Assembly: GCF_965638725.1 (NCBI RefSeq)
Contig: NC_134973.1
Coordinates: 6,010,491-6,074,490, forward strand
Source of the DNA: Aptenodytes patagonicus
Lineage: Eukaryota > Chordata > Aves > Sphenisciformes > Spheniscidae
Length of the DNA stretch: 64,000 nt
Direction of reading: 5' to 3'
A program made the position numbers and the translations under genes. The notes beneath the pieces were generated by a model. That model ran no database searches. It saw only the letters and a list, made by a program, of their open reading frames with translations, and was not told the DNA's origin. Positions 22,101 to 46,539 of the stretch are shown piece after piece. Every line of letters begins with the position of its first letter. Positions within the stretch are counted from its first letter, which is position 1.

Positions 22101-25100
22101 CAAGGTGTCACTGAGGAGTGACAGCTGCCATGGTGACTGGGATGCCCTGGCAAGGTCCCTGCCCAGGCCCCTTGTTGCAGCCAGGGACATTTCCCGCAGG
22201 GCAGAGTAGTTCATGGTCGGTGCAATTGCTTCTCCAGAAGTACAGGGCAGTGCTGAGCACCTTGTGCGGGCTGGGCAGAGCAGTGTGACAGCTGATCCCC
22301 TTTTTCTCTCCCTGCAGCTGAATTGCAGCATGCAGAACTTGAGTGTGAAAACCTCCAACGGCAACCAGTAAGTATGAAACCACCGTCTTTACTGAGCCCT
22401 TGCTGTCCCCAGCCTGTGCTTTGGGGATAAAACCTTCCCAGCAGTGGAACCTGCCAATGAGTGCCAAAGCTCCTGGTATCCCTCTGAGCTGCAGAAAGCC
22501 AGCCAGAGGAGTGGGGCTCTGTGCTTCAGCAGGGCCTTGGGGCCCTCCAGGGCTGCCCCCATCAATCCCAGGTCTTGGCTGGCACTGGCTGTGCTGGTGC
22601 TCTCATCTTTGGCCCTGGAAGTGCCCCAGCTCCTCCCGTCTCCCACTCTGCTGCAGGAAGCCTGATACAGTGAAGCAGAAGAATGCCTTCCCACCCAACT
22701 TCATCCACTCCCTGGACTCCACGCACATGATGCTCACGGCTCTGCACTGCCTCAGGTAGGGAGCAGGCAGCTGGGGTTCTTCCCTGGCTCCAGGACTCGG
22801 TCTCTGCTGGGAGATCGTCACCAGGGCAAGGTGTGTGATGTGGGAGAGGTTTCCCTGGTGGGTAGGTGTTTGGGGTTTCTGGCAGAGAAGGGTTGAGAGG
22901 TGGCAGGGCAGGGAGATCATGGGGTTAGCCGTCTCTCTCTGAAGATCTGCAGGCGCTGTCCAGGGAGTCCCCCTCCTTGCGTGGTCCCTGTTTATGTCCC
23001 AGCACGAGAGTCTACGTGGGGTAGGGGACATCACAGAGAGGGGCCTCTCAGCACCACTTCATGGCACCTTCTGCTGCTTCCCAGGCAGGGTCTGACCTTC
23101 GTCTCAGTCCATGATTGCTACTGGACTCACGCGCTCACTGTGGATGTCATGAACCAGGTAAAAGTGTCCTCCCGGGTCCCTTGTGAGCAGGGATCTTGCT
23201 GATCTGTCCTCTGGGCGCTTGCCAGCCCTTGCCTCCCCTGGGCTTTGCTCCATAGGCTGATTTATTTACCCAGGCAAGGTGAACCTGGGGTGCTTGCTGG
23301 TGGCTGCAGCTGATTTCCTGGTGCCATAGCCCCATCTCCTCCCACCCTTCAAGGAGGGTGCGAGGGAGAATCTGTGCCTGTAAAACAGCACTAAACACAG
23401 CGCCTAGCAGAGTCAGTGCCTCTGTCCTACCCTGGGCTCTTTCCCCTGGAGTGCTGCAAGGGCTGTTGTACAGTAGACTGATAAATGGGGGTCAGCCTCC
23501 GCTTCCCACCTCCCCAGGCTGATTCCCTTCACCCTTGTCCGGCAGCCCCCCCTTCCCACTCTTGCCCGCTGCCTTCCCTGCCCCTCACCTCTGACCTGTC
23601 TTGGCTGAGAAGCACTGAGGGGAAGGAGGGGAAAACACCTGTTAACCTGCGACTCACCGTTGCTCCCTGGATCAGATCTGTCGGCAGCAATTTGTGGCTC
23701 TGCACAGCGAGAAGATCCTGCAGGATCTGTCCGAGTTCATGCTGGAGAAGTACTGCAGGTATTCCTTGCCTGTTGGCGAACCCTCACCACTCTCCTTACC
23801 CACGCCGATTCCCTCTCCTGGGGGTTGTTGTGCCCAGACGTTCACGGGTTGTGTCATCTGCCTGGGGGTTGCTCTGGAGGGAAGTTGTGCTTCCTTCTTG
23901 ACTGATGCCCAAATTGCCTTAGACCTTGGTGTGAAAAACAAGGTTTTTCTGCATCTTTTTGCTGCAGAACTGAGGTAGGGTTTGGTGCTTGAATCCCTCA
24001 GTGGGCTTGGGGCGGGCCATAATGTCTGTGCCTTGCGTTCCCCCCTGTGAATGAGGCAGTAAGGAGCAGTGAAGATACGCGTTGGGTCGGCCCAGCGTGT
24101 GGCCCTCAGTTACCACCGCAGAGCCAGACAGACAGCACAGACTGACCCAATCCTGGGCAGGGTCTGTAGACGCCTCGGCACCTGCCTAGGGCTGCTGTGG
24201 CAGGGGCTGAGCTCCTGCTGCAGGGTGTGTAATGTGTTTTGGAAGAGCTGAATCCTGTTGTCAGGGGCCTGCACTGGGGAGCAGAGGAGAGTGCACCTTC
24301 TCCCAGAGCTCCCATGTTGATTTGCTTTCCTTCTGGTTCATCCAGCCCCGGCAGAGAGACTAGAGCCCTCTGGCAGAAGAAACTGATGGAGCAGCTGTCG
24401 AATGTCCCCAAGACAGGTAGGAGCACAGGACAGGAACTGCAAAGCTCAGGAGCAGTTTGGACACACGGGGAATGAGATGGGGAGGGGCCCCCAAAATCAC
24501 TGAGCTTATGTGGTGTCTGAAGCTGGACACAGTGAGGGTCTGGCCAGCCATGCTAAAGCTGTCCCCTAAGATCAGGTTTTCCTGCCTGTGCTGGACTGCA
24601 GAGCCATGGGGCAGTGCCTTAAGGTGTTCCCCTGTAGCATCCCTGTGAGCAGTCCCTGCCTTCCCTGGAGCTGAGCCCCTGGGATTTTCCCCAGGCTGAC
24701 CCAGCTCATCCCGTCCTGTCTTGTTGTTTCTCTCCCATCTGTTTCCAACCACGAGGCATTTGCCTGGAGATGGGAGGGAGGCACTCAGCATGGTAATCGC
24801 CAGGATCTAGATGATATACATGCAATGGGATTAAAGCAATTAGTTTAACTCCTGCTAATCTCTCAGCCCTGCCTCTGCCAGATCATCTGGCTAACCTTTG
24901 TTCTGTCTTTGCAAAACGGAACAGGCTGGCGGAGCGCTGACCCGTGCTGTTGAGCAGCCACTGTGGTCAGCCCCAGAGGCAGCGTGATCCAGTGGCAGGG
25001 ATGGTTTGTACCCTGAGGCCACGTGCTCCTCTCTTCCTTCCCTGCCTTGCTGTGTCCCTTCTGTCTTGCTTTTCTACCACTGTCCTAGATAAATTTGGAG

Positions 25101-25323
25101 GGACATCAGTTCCTGGAAGACCTCTAAGATCCCTGCTGTCTTGACCTACCCTGCAGCAGGGCTGAGCTGAAGTAGTTTTCTGCAGGAAGCTGAAGTGGGG
25201 CCCGAGGCAGCTTTTCTCCCAGTTGCCCCATCTCTGCTCTACTCTGACCTCTCCTCTCCCTTGCTTCTGCCAGGCAAATTCAACCTGAAGAAGGTGATGG
25301 ATTCCACCTATTTCTTCAGCTGA
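7110..25323 (+). CDS. POLRMT: Mitochondrial DNA-directed RNA polymerase (complete, 21 coding exons)
   Basis: Single-subunit, T7-like RNA polymerase. It transcribes the mitochondrial genome with TFAM and TFB2M and makes replication primers. The 21 exons join in phase to 1253 aa; the human protein is 1230. The arginine-rich, acid-free N-terminus ([20 protein letters not shown]) fits a mitochondrial targeting peptide. Residues about 147-180 form a Lys/Ala/Pro repeat. A PPR-like segment follows ([28 protein letters not shown]). The catalytic domain holds all the key motifs: [16 protein letters not shown]-type segment (here [16 protein letters not shown]), motif [17 protein letters not shown] with the metal-binding Asp near 945, motif [21 protein letters not shown], and motif [12 protein letters not shown] with the second Asp near 1172. 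It ends in TYFFS, as in mammals. Start: the only ATG in frame with exon 2. Confidence 0.99.
7304..7650 (+). repeat. Degenerate ~50-bp minisatellite in POLRMT intron 1
   Basis: Unit heads resembling GGGACAGAGCTGGGGGCTGT recur at 7304, 7352, 7402, 7454, 7502, 7542 and 7592, with a weaker one near 7641. Spacing is 40-52 bp. Copies diverge steadily towards the 3' end. Confidence 0.8.
7890..7985 (+). CDS. POLRMT: POLRMT exon 2
   Basis: Codes [18 protein letters not shown] through ERTELLE. CTGCTGCAG acceptor, GTGAGT donor. Confidence 0.95.
8666..9393 (+). CDS. POLRMT: POLRMT exon 3 (N-terminal extension, Lys-rich repeat)
   Basis: Codes [20 protein letters not shown], matching the human VLQARVRQLQ block. 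It then carries the Lys/Ala/Pro repeat and the start of the PPR-like region ([16 protein letters not shown]). Confidence 0.96.
8950..9051 (+). repeat. POLRMT: Coding Lys/Ala/Pro minisatellite in POLRMT
   Basis: Built from GCCAAACCAAAGGCCAAG-type units. It codes about 34 residues of K, A and P ([11 protein letters not shown] pattern), roughly residues 147-180, in frame. It resembles a histone H1-like basic tail. Human POLRMT has no counterpart that I recall. Confidence 0.93.
9744..9874 (+). CDS. POLRMT: POLRMT exon 4
   Basis: Codes [20 protein letters not shown] through STKAVWR, part of the PPR-like region. Ends in phase 2 at GTAACG. Confidence 0.94.
9875..12735 (+). other. POLRMT: POLRMT intron 4 (2.9 kb)
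   Basis: No exon, RNA gene or recognisable transposon seen. Confidence 0.75.
12736..12922 (+). CDS. POLRMT: POLRMT exon 5
   Basis: Codes [20 protein letters not shown] through SLLQDFYSK, completing the PPR-like region. Confidence 0.95.
13426..13575 (+). CDS. POLRMT: POLRMT exon 6
   Basis: Exactly 50 codons: [20 protein letters not shown] through [14 protein letters not shown] donor. Confidence 0.95.
13742..13909 (+). CDS. POLRMT: POLRMT exon 7
   Basis: Codes [20 protein letters not shown] through [13 protein letters not shown]. Confidence 0.95.
14257..14427 (+). CDS. POLRMT: POLRMT exon 8
   Basis: Codes [20 protein letters not shown] through [12 protein letters not shown]. Confidence 0.95.
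15169..15408 (+). CDS. POLRMT: POLRMT exon 9
   Basis: Codes [20 protein letters not shown] through [15 protein letters not shown]. The frame stays open upstream of the acceptor by chance. Human length supports this start. Confidence 0.93.
15471..15536 (+). repeat. 33-bp tandem duplication in POLRMT intron 9
   Basis: TGCAAGGCCC(C/T)TTTCCCTCC plus CTGCTGCCTCTCC, repeated at 15471 and 15504 with about one difference. Confidence 0.88.
15690..16469 (+). CDS. POLRMT: POLRMT exon 10 (largest)
   Basis: 260 codons, from [12 protein letters not shown] through [10 protein letters not shown]. Contains [16 protein letters not shown] and the [16 protein letters not shown] block of the polymerase domain. 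Confidence 0.97.
17013..17135 (+). CDS. POLRMT: POLRMT exon 11
   Basis: Codes [20 protein letters not shown] through YISHFPVHQ. Confidence 0.96.
17136..19082 (+). other. POLRMT: POLRMT intron 11 (1.9 kb)
   Basis: Non-coding. The segment 17881-18065 is markedly richer in A/T than its surroundings and holds two facing SOX-type motif pairs; it is a candidate enhancer. Confidence 0.6.
19083..19205 (+). CDS. POLRMT: POLRMT exon 12 (motif A)
   Basis: Codes [16 protein letters not shown], with the catalytic Asp, through VYSAVAQQ. Confidence 0.97.
20176..20355 (+). CDS. POLRMT: POLRMT exon 13 (motif B)
   Basis: Codes [20 protein letters not shown], then [20 protein letters not shown], ending IDEFPE. 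Confidence 0.97.
21143..21229 (+). CDS. POLRMT: POLRMT exon 14
   Basis: Codes [20 protein letters not shown] through SATRDIQ. Confidence 0.96.
21524..21637 (+). CDS. POLRMT: POLRMT exon 15
   Basis: Codes [20 protein letters not shown] through YYRSRSTV. The TCAAG acceptor is less pyrimidine-perfect than its neighbours. Confidence 0.94.
22318..22367 (+). CDS. POLRMT: POLRMT exon 16
   Basis: Short exon coding [16 protein letters not shown]. Ends in phase 2 at GTAAGT. This loop differs from human at this point. Confidence 0.93.
22657..22755 (+). CDS. POLRMT: POLRMT exon 17
   Basis: Codes [20 protein letters not shown] through MMLTALHCL. Confidence 0.96.
23085..23157 (+). CDS. POLRMT: POLRMT exon 18 (motif C)
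   Basis: Codes [20 protein letters not shown] and ends VMNQ. The His-Asp pair is the catalytic motif C. Confidence 0.97.
23676..23758 (+). CDS. POLRMT: POLRMT exon 19
   Basis: Codes [20 protein letters not shown] through MLEKYC. Confidence 0.95.
24346..24416 (+). CDS. POLRMT: POLRMT exon 20
   Basis: Codes [20 protein letters not shown] and PKT, phase 1 to phase 1 around one intact codon set. GTAGGA donor. Confidence 0.93.
25274..25323 (+). CDS. POLRMT: POLRMT exon 21 with stop
   Basis: Codes [16 protein letters not shown] and TGA, the conserved polymerase C-terminus. Confidence 0.97.
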
Positions 25324-26017
25324 GCCCTGGCAGCCAGCGGGGCCCTGGACTACCTGTGGACTGCCGGCTGCCTCAGAGGCTGCGGTAGGCACTGGCCTGC
25401 GAGGCCCCTCTGTCCTGCGTCTCATGGGGAAAGTGGGTACAGCTGCCAGCCCAGCAAAACATACCTGCCCAACACCGAGATGCTGGGGCAAACTGGGACT
25501 CCTCGAGGAGCGCGGGAGCAGCCACGAGGGGCTGGTGGGGGACAGGGTGTCTGCACTGTTTGCTGTTACTGCCTGCATCCAGGCAAGGGGAGAGGGCATC
25601 GAGCCCTGGGGAGGGCTGCATCTCTCTGGTGTGGGGTCAAAGGGACACAACGTGCCTGCCTGTACTGCGAGCTCCAGAGCTTGCCTGGCTAGCGCCTGTC
25701 CTGGGCTGCCATCCCTCTCCATTCCTCTCCACCAGCGGGGCTCGGACCTCCTGGAGCGTTAGGCCCCTGCCTGGAGGGGCAGGCAGCCGGCCATGGCCGC
25801 AGCAGGAGCCTCCTGCCCTTTTCTGCCCTGCTCTTGGCTGCAGGGTGGGTGCTAGTCTCCATGCCCCGCTCCAGCTGCTGGGCACTATCACCGCTCTTGC
25901 TGTAGCACAGCCTCTGCGGCTCCTGGCTCTTATTTCCAGGGATCGGTTTAAATTCTGCTTACTGGGTCTCAGGCAGGGAAAACCACTAACACGGGGGTGG
26001 AAGTGTACAATACTGTA

Positions 26018-26023
26018 AATAAA
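26018..26023 (+). terminator. POLRMT: POLRMT polyadenylation signal AATAAA
   Basis: AATAAA about 700 bp after the stop, followed by a GGGTTTTTTT stretch. Confidence 0.88.
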
Positions 26024-26766
26024 ATGGGTTTTTTTGAAATACTAGATGGAAACTGTGTCCTTCTCTGCATCTTTGCCTGAAGTCTGCAGGGTGTCTGGGC
26101 TCTCCCCTCCTTGTGCTGGGGAGGTGGGACTGATGTCTCCCCAGGCTGCCACTGTTTTGCTGACTGGTTGGGCTTCAGTTATCCACAGCAGTGTCACATT
26201 CTGGAAATGCTTTTGTAGCACAAACAGAGACAAAACTTCTCCCACAGCACAGACTGGCTGGCGCAGCTGCAGTGGGAGCAGGGCTCTTGCAGGGGCTGAC
26301 TGCATCCACTTGGCCCTTGTGTTTCTAGCCCGGAGTCTCCTGTCTCACAGACTGTGGCCTTCCACAGTCTGTGGGGCTGCATGTTTGTGTCCCAGCTCCT
26401 GCAGCAGTTGATGTTTGGAAATCTTGCAGCTGGAGCTCAGTGCTTGGCTCCAGTTTACAGCCTACTCCCACCTCCTTCCCCACTGCAGCCCCGTGGTGTC
26501 CAGCTGACACTGGACAGGGGGGCACAGCCCTGCCAGCAAGGGGAAAGGTGCTGGGAAGAGGCTTTTTGCCTTGTCATTTTTCTGGCAGGGAAGCAGCTCT
26601 TCAAAGGACAAAGCTGCCTCCTCCAGCCCAGCCTGGGGCTGTGCCCAGTGGCAGGGCTCCCAGGCCTGGGCGAGGGGAGCGGGAACAGCCGGAGCCACGG
26701 CAGGGAGGGACGGTTGTGAAGGAGAAGCAGAGACGGAGTCGTGTGTAGCTCTGTCAGTTGCTGACG
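26024..26766. other. Tail-to-tail gap between POLRMT and HCN2
   Basis: About 740 bp between the two polyadenylation signals. No gene or repeat recognised. The convergent arrangement is the same as in human. Confidence 0.75.
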
Positions 26767-26772
26767 TTTATT
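26767..26772 (-). terminator. HCN2: HCN2 polyadenylation signal AATAAA
   Basis: Minus-strand AATAAA about 1.05 kb downstream of the HCN2 stop. It is the only one found before the POLRMT signal. Confidence 0.8.
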
Positions 26773-26944
26773 GCACAGGATGGGCTGGATGGAAAGGTGG
26801 ATGCTTGGAGCGGGGCCCTGTCCTGCCGGCTGCACAGCTACAGGGCATTGGGCTGGCGCGTGGCCCCTCGCTCGCAGTCGCTGCATACATTCAACGTGGA
26901 AGGCTCCAGAGTGCTAGGCAGAGAGGCGCATGTGTGTGTGCACA

Positions 26945-26977
26945 CCCCACCCCACCCCACGCACCCCCCCCCCCCCC
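26945..26977 (-). repeat. HCN2: G-run and GGGGT repeats in the HCN2 3'UTR
   Basis: On the mRNA strand, 14 consecutive G (26964-26977) are followed by TGCG and then GGGGTGGGGTGGGG. The tract satisfies any G-quadruplex rule. Confidence 0.9.
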
Positions 26978-27822
26978 TTCACACACGTGCATCTGTAGGT
27001 GCACACACAGAGGCATGCTGGTACACGCAGCGTGTGCCTTCCCCAGCCTTACAGCTGGGACTGCCTGTGGGGCAGCGCCTGCCCATGGGGTAGCCCCAGG
27101 GCTCGGGTCCCCAGGCTCCAGCGTCTGCCTCCGTCCTAACGCTGACTATGGGGAAGTCGGGCTGCATTTACCCCCCCAGCCCTGGGGTCGGGTTGGGGGA
27201 ACAGCGTGTGTGTGAGCCTCAGGGTGACCGTCCCTCAGACACCCCCCGCCCCCCCAACTTACCTCCAGTCCTGGACCATCACCCCTCGCCTGGGGTCTGT
27301 GGGAGGGGAAGCAGGGATACGTGCAGGCACTGGGGCTGGCCAGCGTGCCTAAAGCCCCAGGGAGGTGTCCTGCGGATGCGCACGTACGGGTATGTATCCA
27401 GGTCATATATATCATACACAGAGTTGATCACAGGGGATGATGCAGCTGTGGCTTCTATGGAGCAGCCGGGGAGGCTGGGGGCAGCAGGGCTTCGCCATGG
27501 GGGGCGGGAGATGGGGCCAGACTTTGGTCAGAGGTGACGCAGCTGGGGGGCTCAGCCCGGCCCCCCCACTGTGTCCCAGTGGTGGGTGGAGGGGTGCAGG
27601 TGCTGCCCACCCCCGGCAGCTACCCCACTCTGCAGCGTGCGGCGGGAGGAAGCCGGGGAGTGGGGCTGGGGCCGCGGTGGGAGGAGGCAGCTGGTGGGGC
27701 AGCCACGGCCCTCACCCAGTGCTCCTCGGCAGGGCGGTGCAGGATGGGCGCGGGGCGAGACAAGACTCACTGCTGCAGCCCCCTCCCGTGCACTTGTCCC
27801 CGCGCCCGGCGTGGCGCGGAGG

Positions 27823-42109
<14,287 letters not shown>

Positions 42110-44741
42110 CCTGCCGCTGCCGCCGCCGAGGCCACCGGCGGCCGAGTGGCGCCCGCCGCCGCGGCGGGGGCGGGCCGGGGGCGGGGCCGGGCCGGGGACC
42201 GGGCGGCTCCGCAGCTCCCCCCGCCGGCACAGCCCTCACCGGCGGGACCGGCGGGACCGGCGACCGGGGCCGCCCCGCCCGACGGCCCCGGCCCTCGGCA
42301 GCGGAGCCCCCCCCGCGGGGCTCCGGGACCCTGCGGCCGCCGGCCCACCCGCCCCGCCGCGGAGGGAGCACATCGGACGCTGCGCCGTGAAAAGCCCATT
42401 CGCGTCCCTGCCCCAGGTCCCACGGCGGCTTCGTCCGGACCGGGAAGACGTGGCTTCGCCCTCCCACAGCCCCGGCGACCTGCCGCCCACCTCGCCAGCC
42501 CGAGCCCAGACCCAGCCCGTCCCCTCGCCCCCAGGGCTGAGCCCCCCCTGCACCGAGACGGTGGCAGGAGGAACCGCCCGGCGCGGGCACAGGGGAGGGT
42601 GGCAGGGATGGAGACCCAGGACTGACACCCCGGGACAGGGCGGCTCCTGTGTGTCCCGGAAATAACACGGGCCAGCAAACCGCAGCCAGACACCACCGAG
42701 GCGGACACCTGCACCCAGGCCAGACGCAGCCAGTTCCCAATGCTCTGGGTGCTGGGAACAGGTCAGCGGGACCAGCACCTCCTGCCCTGCCGCCCCAGGA
42801 ACATGCTCTCCCCACTGCAGCTTCCCCGGGCTGCGAGGCATCGGAGCACAGCGGAGCGAGGGGGCCGGGTGAGCCCCGAGCATCCTCAAACAGCCGGACA
42901 CAGGACCAGAGCTGCCGCAGCCGCAGGGGACACGGCTATCGCAGCCCTGGTCTGACCGGGCTGCAGGCCCAGGGCAAGGCAAGACCCGTCCAGGGTCACA
43001 GTGCCGCACAGGTGACACGGCTGCGGCCAGTGGCACCATCTGCTGCCCACGGTGCAGAAACACAGCCAGACAGTGCGCACACCCAGCTCCCACGCCGGCC
43101 ACGGCCAGAGTCAGCCCTGCTTCATGCCCGGGGCAGGGAGCAGGCAGCCGCAGCCCCTCTGCTGAGCCCCACGGGAGAGGACGCCCCAAAAGCTCCAGGC
43201 CACAGCAGGCTCACTCTGCAACAAATCACCCCCTTGGCTTCGCACCTGCAAGCAACAGCCCATTTCTCCAAACCACCCTTGAGCACAGCACCACCCCCCC
43301 GCCAGCAGGCCCCAAGCCTATGGAAGAGCCCCCCGAAGAGGCAACACTGGCTTAACCTGAGCAGGAGGCTGGAAACACCAGAGCGAACAACTGAGACCAC
43401 AGCGAGGTGGCAGCTCAGGGCTCGCCCTGAGGTGTCGGGAGGCAGAGCAGGATCCCCACAGACAGCGGTGCCCAGAGCACCCGCCCTCTCCCCGGGACAG
43501 AGCGGGGCACCCCAGGAGGGGCCTGTTCACACCGTCCCTGCGCTGAGCTCAACACGACAGTGCCTCGGCCAGCGCGGCAGGGCTCTGCCTCGACTTGCTG
43601 TGGCAGCTGCTGCAGGCAAGTGGGCCCAGCAGAGAGCAGCATGATGCCGCTCCATCCCCTCCCCAGCTCCCCGGGCTGTTTTTTCCCCCCCTGCGCCAGC
43701 CCCGCCAAACAAAAGGCACAAGCAGTGCTTTGTGTTGCAGCCCGAGAGCCGGGTCAGGCAGGACCCATAATCGTCATCAAGGAAATTAAGCCACGCATTG
43801 ATTTTTCACCAGGATGGCACCCGCAGGCACGAGGCCGGCTGCGAAAGGCTTGCATAACCCACTTACGTGCTGCAGAGCCACGCTGCCCAGTCAGCCCCAG
43901 GGCTAGCCCAGCTGATGACATACCGAGGCAGCAGAAACACTATCAAGAGGGACCCAGCCACCCCACAGCCAGCAGCTCTGGGGGTACAGCCCTGCAATCA
44001 GAGCCACGCTCCCCAATTACCCCCTTCCCAGGCAGGGAGAAGCGTTTGGCTACAGTGCAAGGCCACAGCTCCCACGCTCGCTGGGACCAGGGCTGGCAGG
44101 GCTCAGGCCAGCTGGGAGCACACCGGGGCTCCTCTCCAGCCCACGGCCACTGCTGCCTTGCTCCAAGGGTAGGAGCACTGGCAGAAGCACGCTGAGCTCA
44201 GGGCTGGCAGCAGGAAAGGGACCCCCCGCCACATCCTCCATCCTTCTCCACAGGCACCACGCTGTGCACAAAGGCAGCAAAGGCCTCGCACCTTCGCTTT
44301 CCCCCACAGGAAAGAGCAGCGAGAACAAAAAAATAACTGCTTAGAGAAGCATGAGACACGCACGCAGCATGTCCTACAAGGGCTCCTGTAAGTTGGAGCT
44401 GATCCTTGACCCCACAGCCACAAGACACTGAGGAACTGTGCAGCAGGGGAAGGCGACGCCTGCCCCCAAACAGGCAAGCGTGCCCCAGTGACCAGCGCTC
44501 CTCCGGGCTCTGCAGAGCCGGGACCACTGCTCATCTCCCTTCGCAAAAGGCTTGAACACCTCCCAAGCTACGATTAGAGCACAGTCAGAGCTGGCACCGA
44601 ATTGTGAGAGACAGTGTTGTGTTCTACAGCCAGAGGAGCCAGAAATGAGTCAGCAGGTCAGGCAACCCAGGGGTCCAGCCAGCAGGGAAGAGAGACCAGA
44701 GTCCAAACAAAGATGAAAAAAAAAAAAGAGAGAGGAATCAT
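42110..44741. other. Intergenic, HCN2 to BSG
   Basis: Upstream of HCN2 and downstream of BSG. No gene recognised; only short ORFs without family signal. Confidence 0.7.
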
Positions 44742-44747
44742 CTTTAT
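44742..44747 (-). terminator. BSG: BSG polyadenylation signal AATAAA
   Basis: Minus-strand AATAAA about 1.73 kb after the stop codon. The interval 44748-46481 is read as BSG 3'UTR. Confidence 0.75.
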
Positions 44748-46481
44748 TTGTGAAGTGTGTTAACAGTTCAATGCTACCCAGCAATAAAGGTATTAGACTC
44801 CACTGAGCATTTGTCTGCTCTCAGGCTTCTATGTCACACAAACATCACGATGGCTCAAGCACAAGAACACACGCTGTTAAACTGCCCCCCCCCAGCACTG
44901 CAGCCCCTGTTCACTCTGCCCCTATCCCCCACTGTAGCAACTTGAGAAGAGATACTAACAACCCATGAAAATAAGTTAACAGCAATCATATTTATCCAGC
45001 ATCCAGCTCTAACACTGCCTCCTGGTTATCTGTTTAAGAGGGTAACTAAAGCAGCTCTGGAGGAGCTGACTGGGAATCTGCCTGACGTGGTACGGCACTG
45101 TGTGCGCGTCCAGGTGGTGTGGCACACACCGAGGAATGAGCCCTTCGCTCGCTCCTCCCCAGGAGCCGCACCAGCAGATGTGCCTGGTGGCCCTGGCTGA
45201 GTGGCTTACAAGGACACACGTCGCTTCCACGCTAGGTAAGGGCACAGCCTTGCTCCAGGTGATGCACTGGGAAAGACACGGAACTACCTTCCTAAACCCT
45301 TTGGTCAGATCGGGTCATCTCCAGACGGCCACCAAAGCAGTTTCTCCCTGACCCACACAAACAGGGCAGGACAGACCTGCTGGGAACACAGGCCATGCCA
45401 GCCACGTCCAGCGGAGCAGCACACAAGGAACTGCGCACATTTCACTGCGTGTTCAGGTCTGTTATCCACAGCTCCTTGAGTGGCCTCAAACACTGAGGTG
45501 GGGCAAGGAGGGCACTTCAGAATGGCCCTACCCAGCACACCCTGTTCTTCCCAGAGGTGAGGAAGAAACAAGTTGTGCTCCCACCCACCCCCACTGTACA
45601 TGAAGAAACCTAGGACAGAGGCAGCCAGCGACCTAGACTACCAGAAACAAGGGATTTACATTTACAGGTAGAAAAACCCTCCCACAACTCTTTTTTTTAA
45701 AAAAGTGTATTTTAGATTCTACAACTTAAGTTCCTTTAGAAAGTGAAGTAACTGAATCGCAAGGACACACTAGAATATTTCATGGTGCTATTTTACCAAA
45801 AAATTAGAAGAAAACAAAATTGTCCAGACGAGTTCTTCATCTACACATCACCTGGCAGGAGAGAAAGAAAAGCCAGTCAGATAACCCAGTTGTACCAGTA
45901 AGGCTGCACTGTGCTAGAGGGGGTTGATGGAGCAGTACAGGACAAAGGCTGCCCTTCAGTAAAGCTGTGGGTAAGGACTCATCTCCTGCTCGAGTCCAGG
46001 GCAGGAGCTATCAGGCAGTCTTGACTTTCCCATGCTTTAGAGCCCCACAGTAGAGTCCAACACTTTCTTGTCCCTCTCCCCTTGTCTGTCTGGGCAAAGG
46101 CCAGACACACTGCTGTTCCCCACACGCAGTCCCAGCAGCTTTGGCAGGTTCCCACCAGGCTACTAATGGCCTGTGCCTGAACTTCACAGCAACACGTTCC
46201 CCCCCGCCTCCCCAGATCCTGCAGTACGATCTTGGGCCAGAAGAGCCTCTGCCTGCATGGATGCTTCTGCTTCTTCCAGAGACCCTTTGCAGATGCAGAT
46301 AACTGCAGCCAGGCCAGACCTCTGAGCAGCTGATAAAGAGCTCCAGCTAGGTTACAGCTAGAGACAGGCACCTCAGGCCACTGTAGGAGCCCTTCACTGT
46401 GAGGAGGTGAAGAGCCTGGCACAGCAGCTGCTCTCAGCTGCAACTCTGCCCTCGGGAATGGCACTCACCTGGCCCCTGCTC

Positions 46482-46539
46482 TTAGTTAGCATTTCTCTGG
46501 CGGACATTCTTGTCCTTGTGGTTTGTGGCATTGCTTTTC
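46482..46539 (-). CDS. BSG: BSG exon 8 with stop
   Basis: Codes KSNATNHKDKNVRQRNAN and TAA. Confidence 0.96.
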
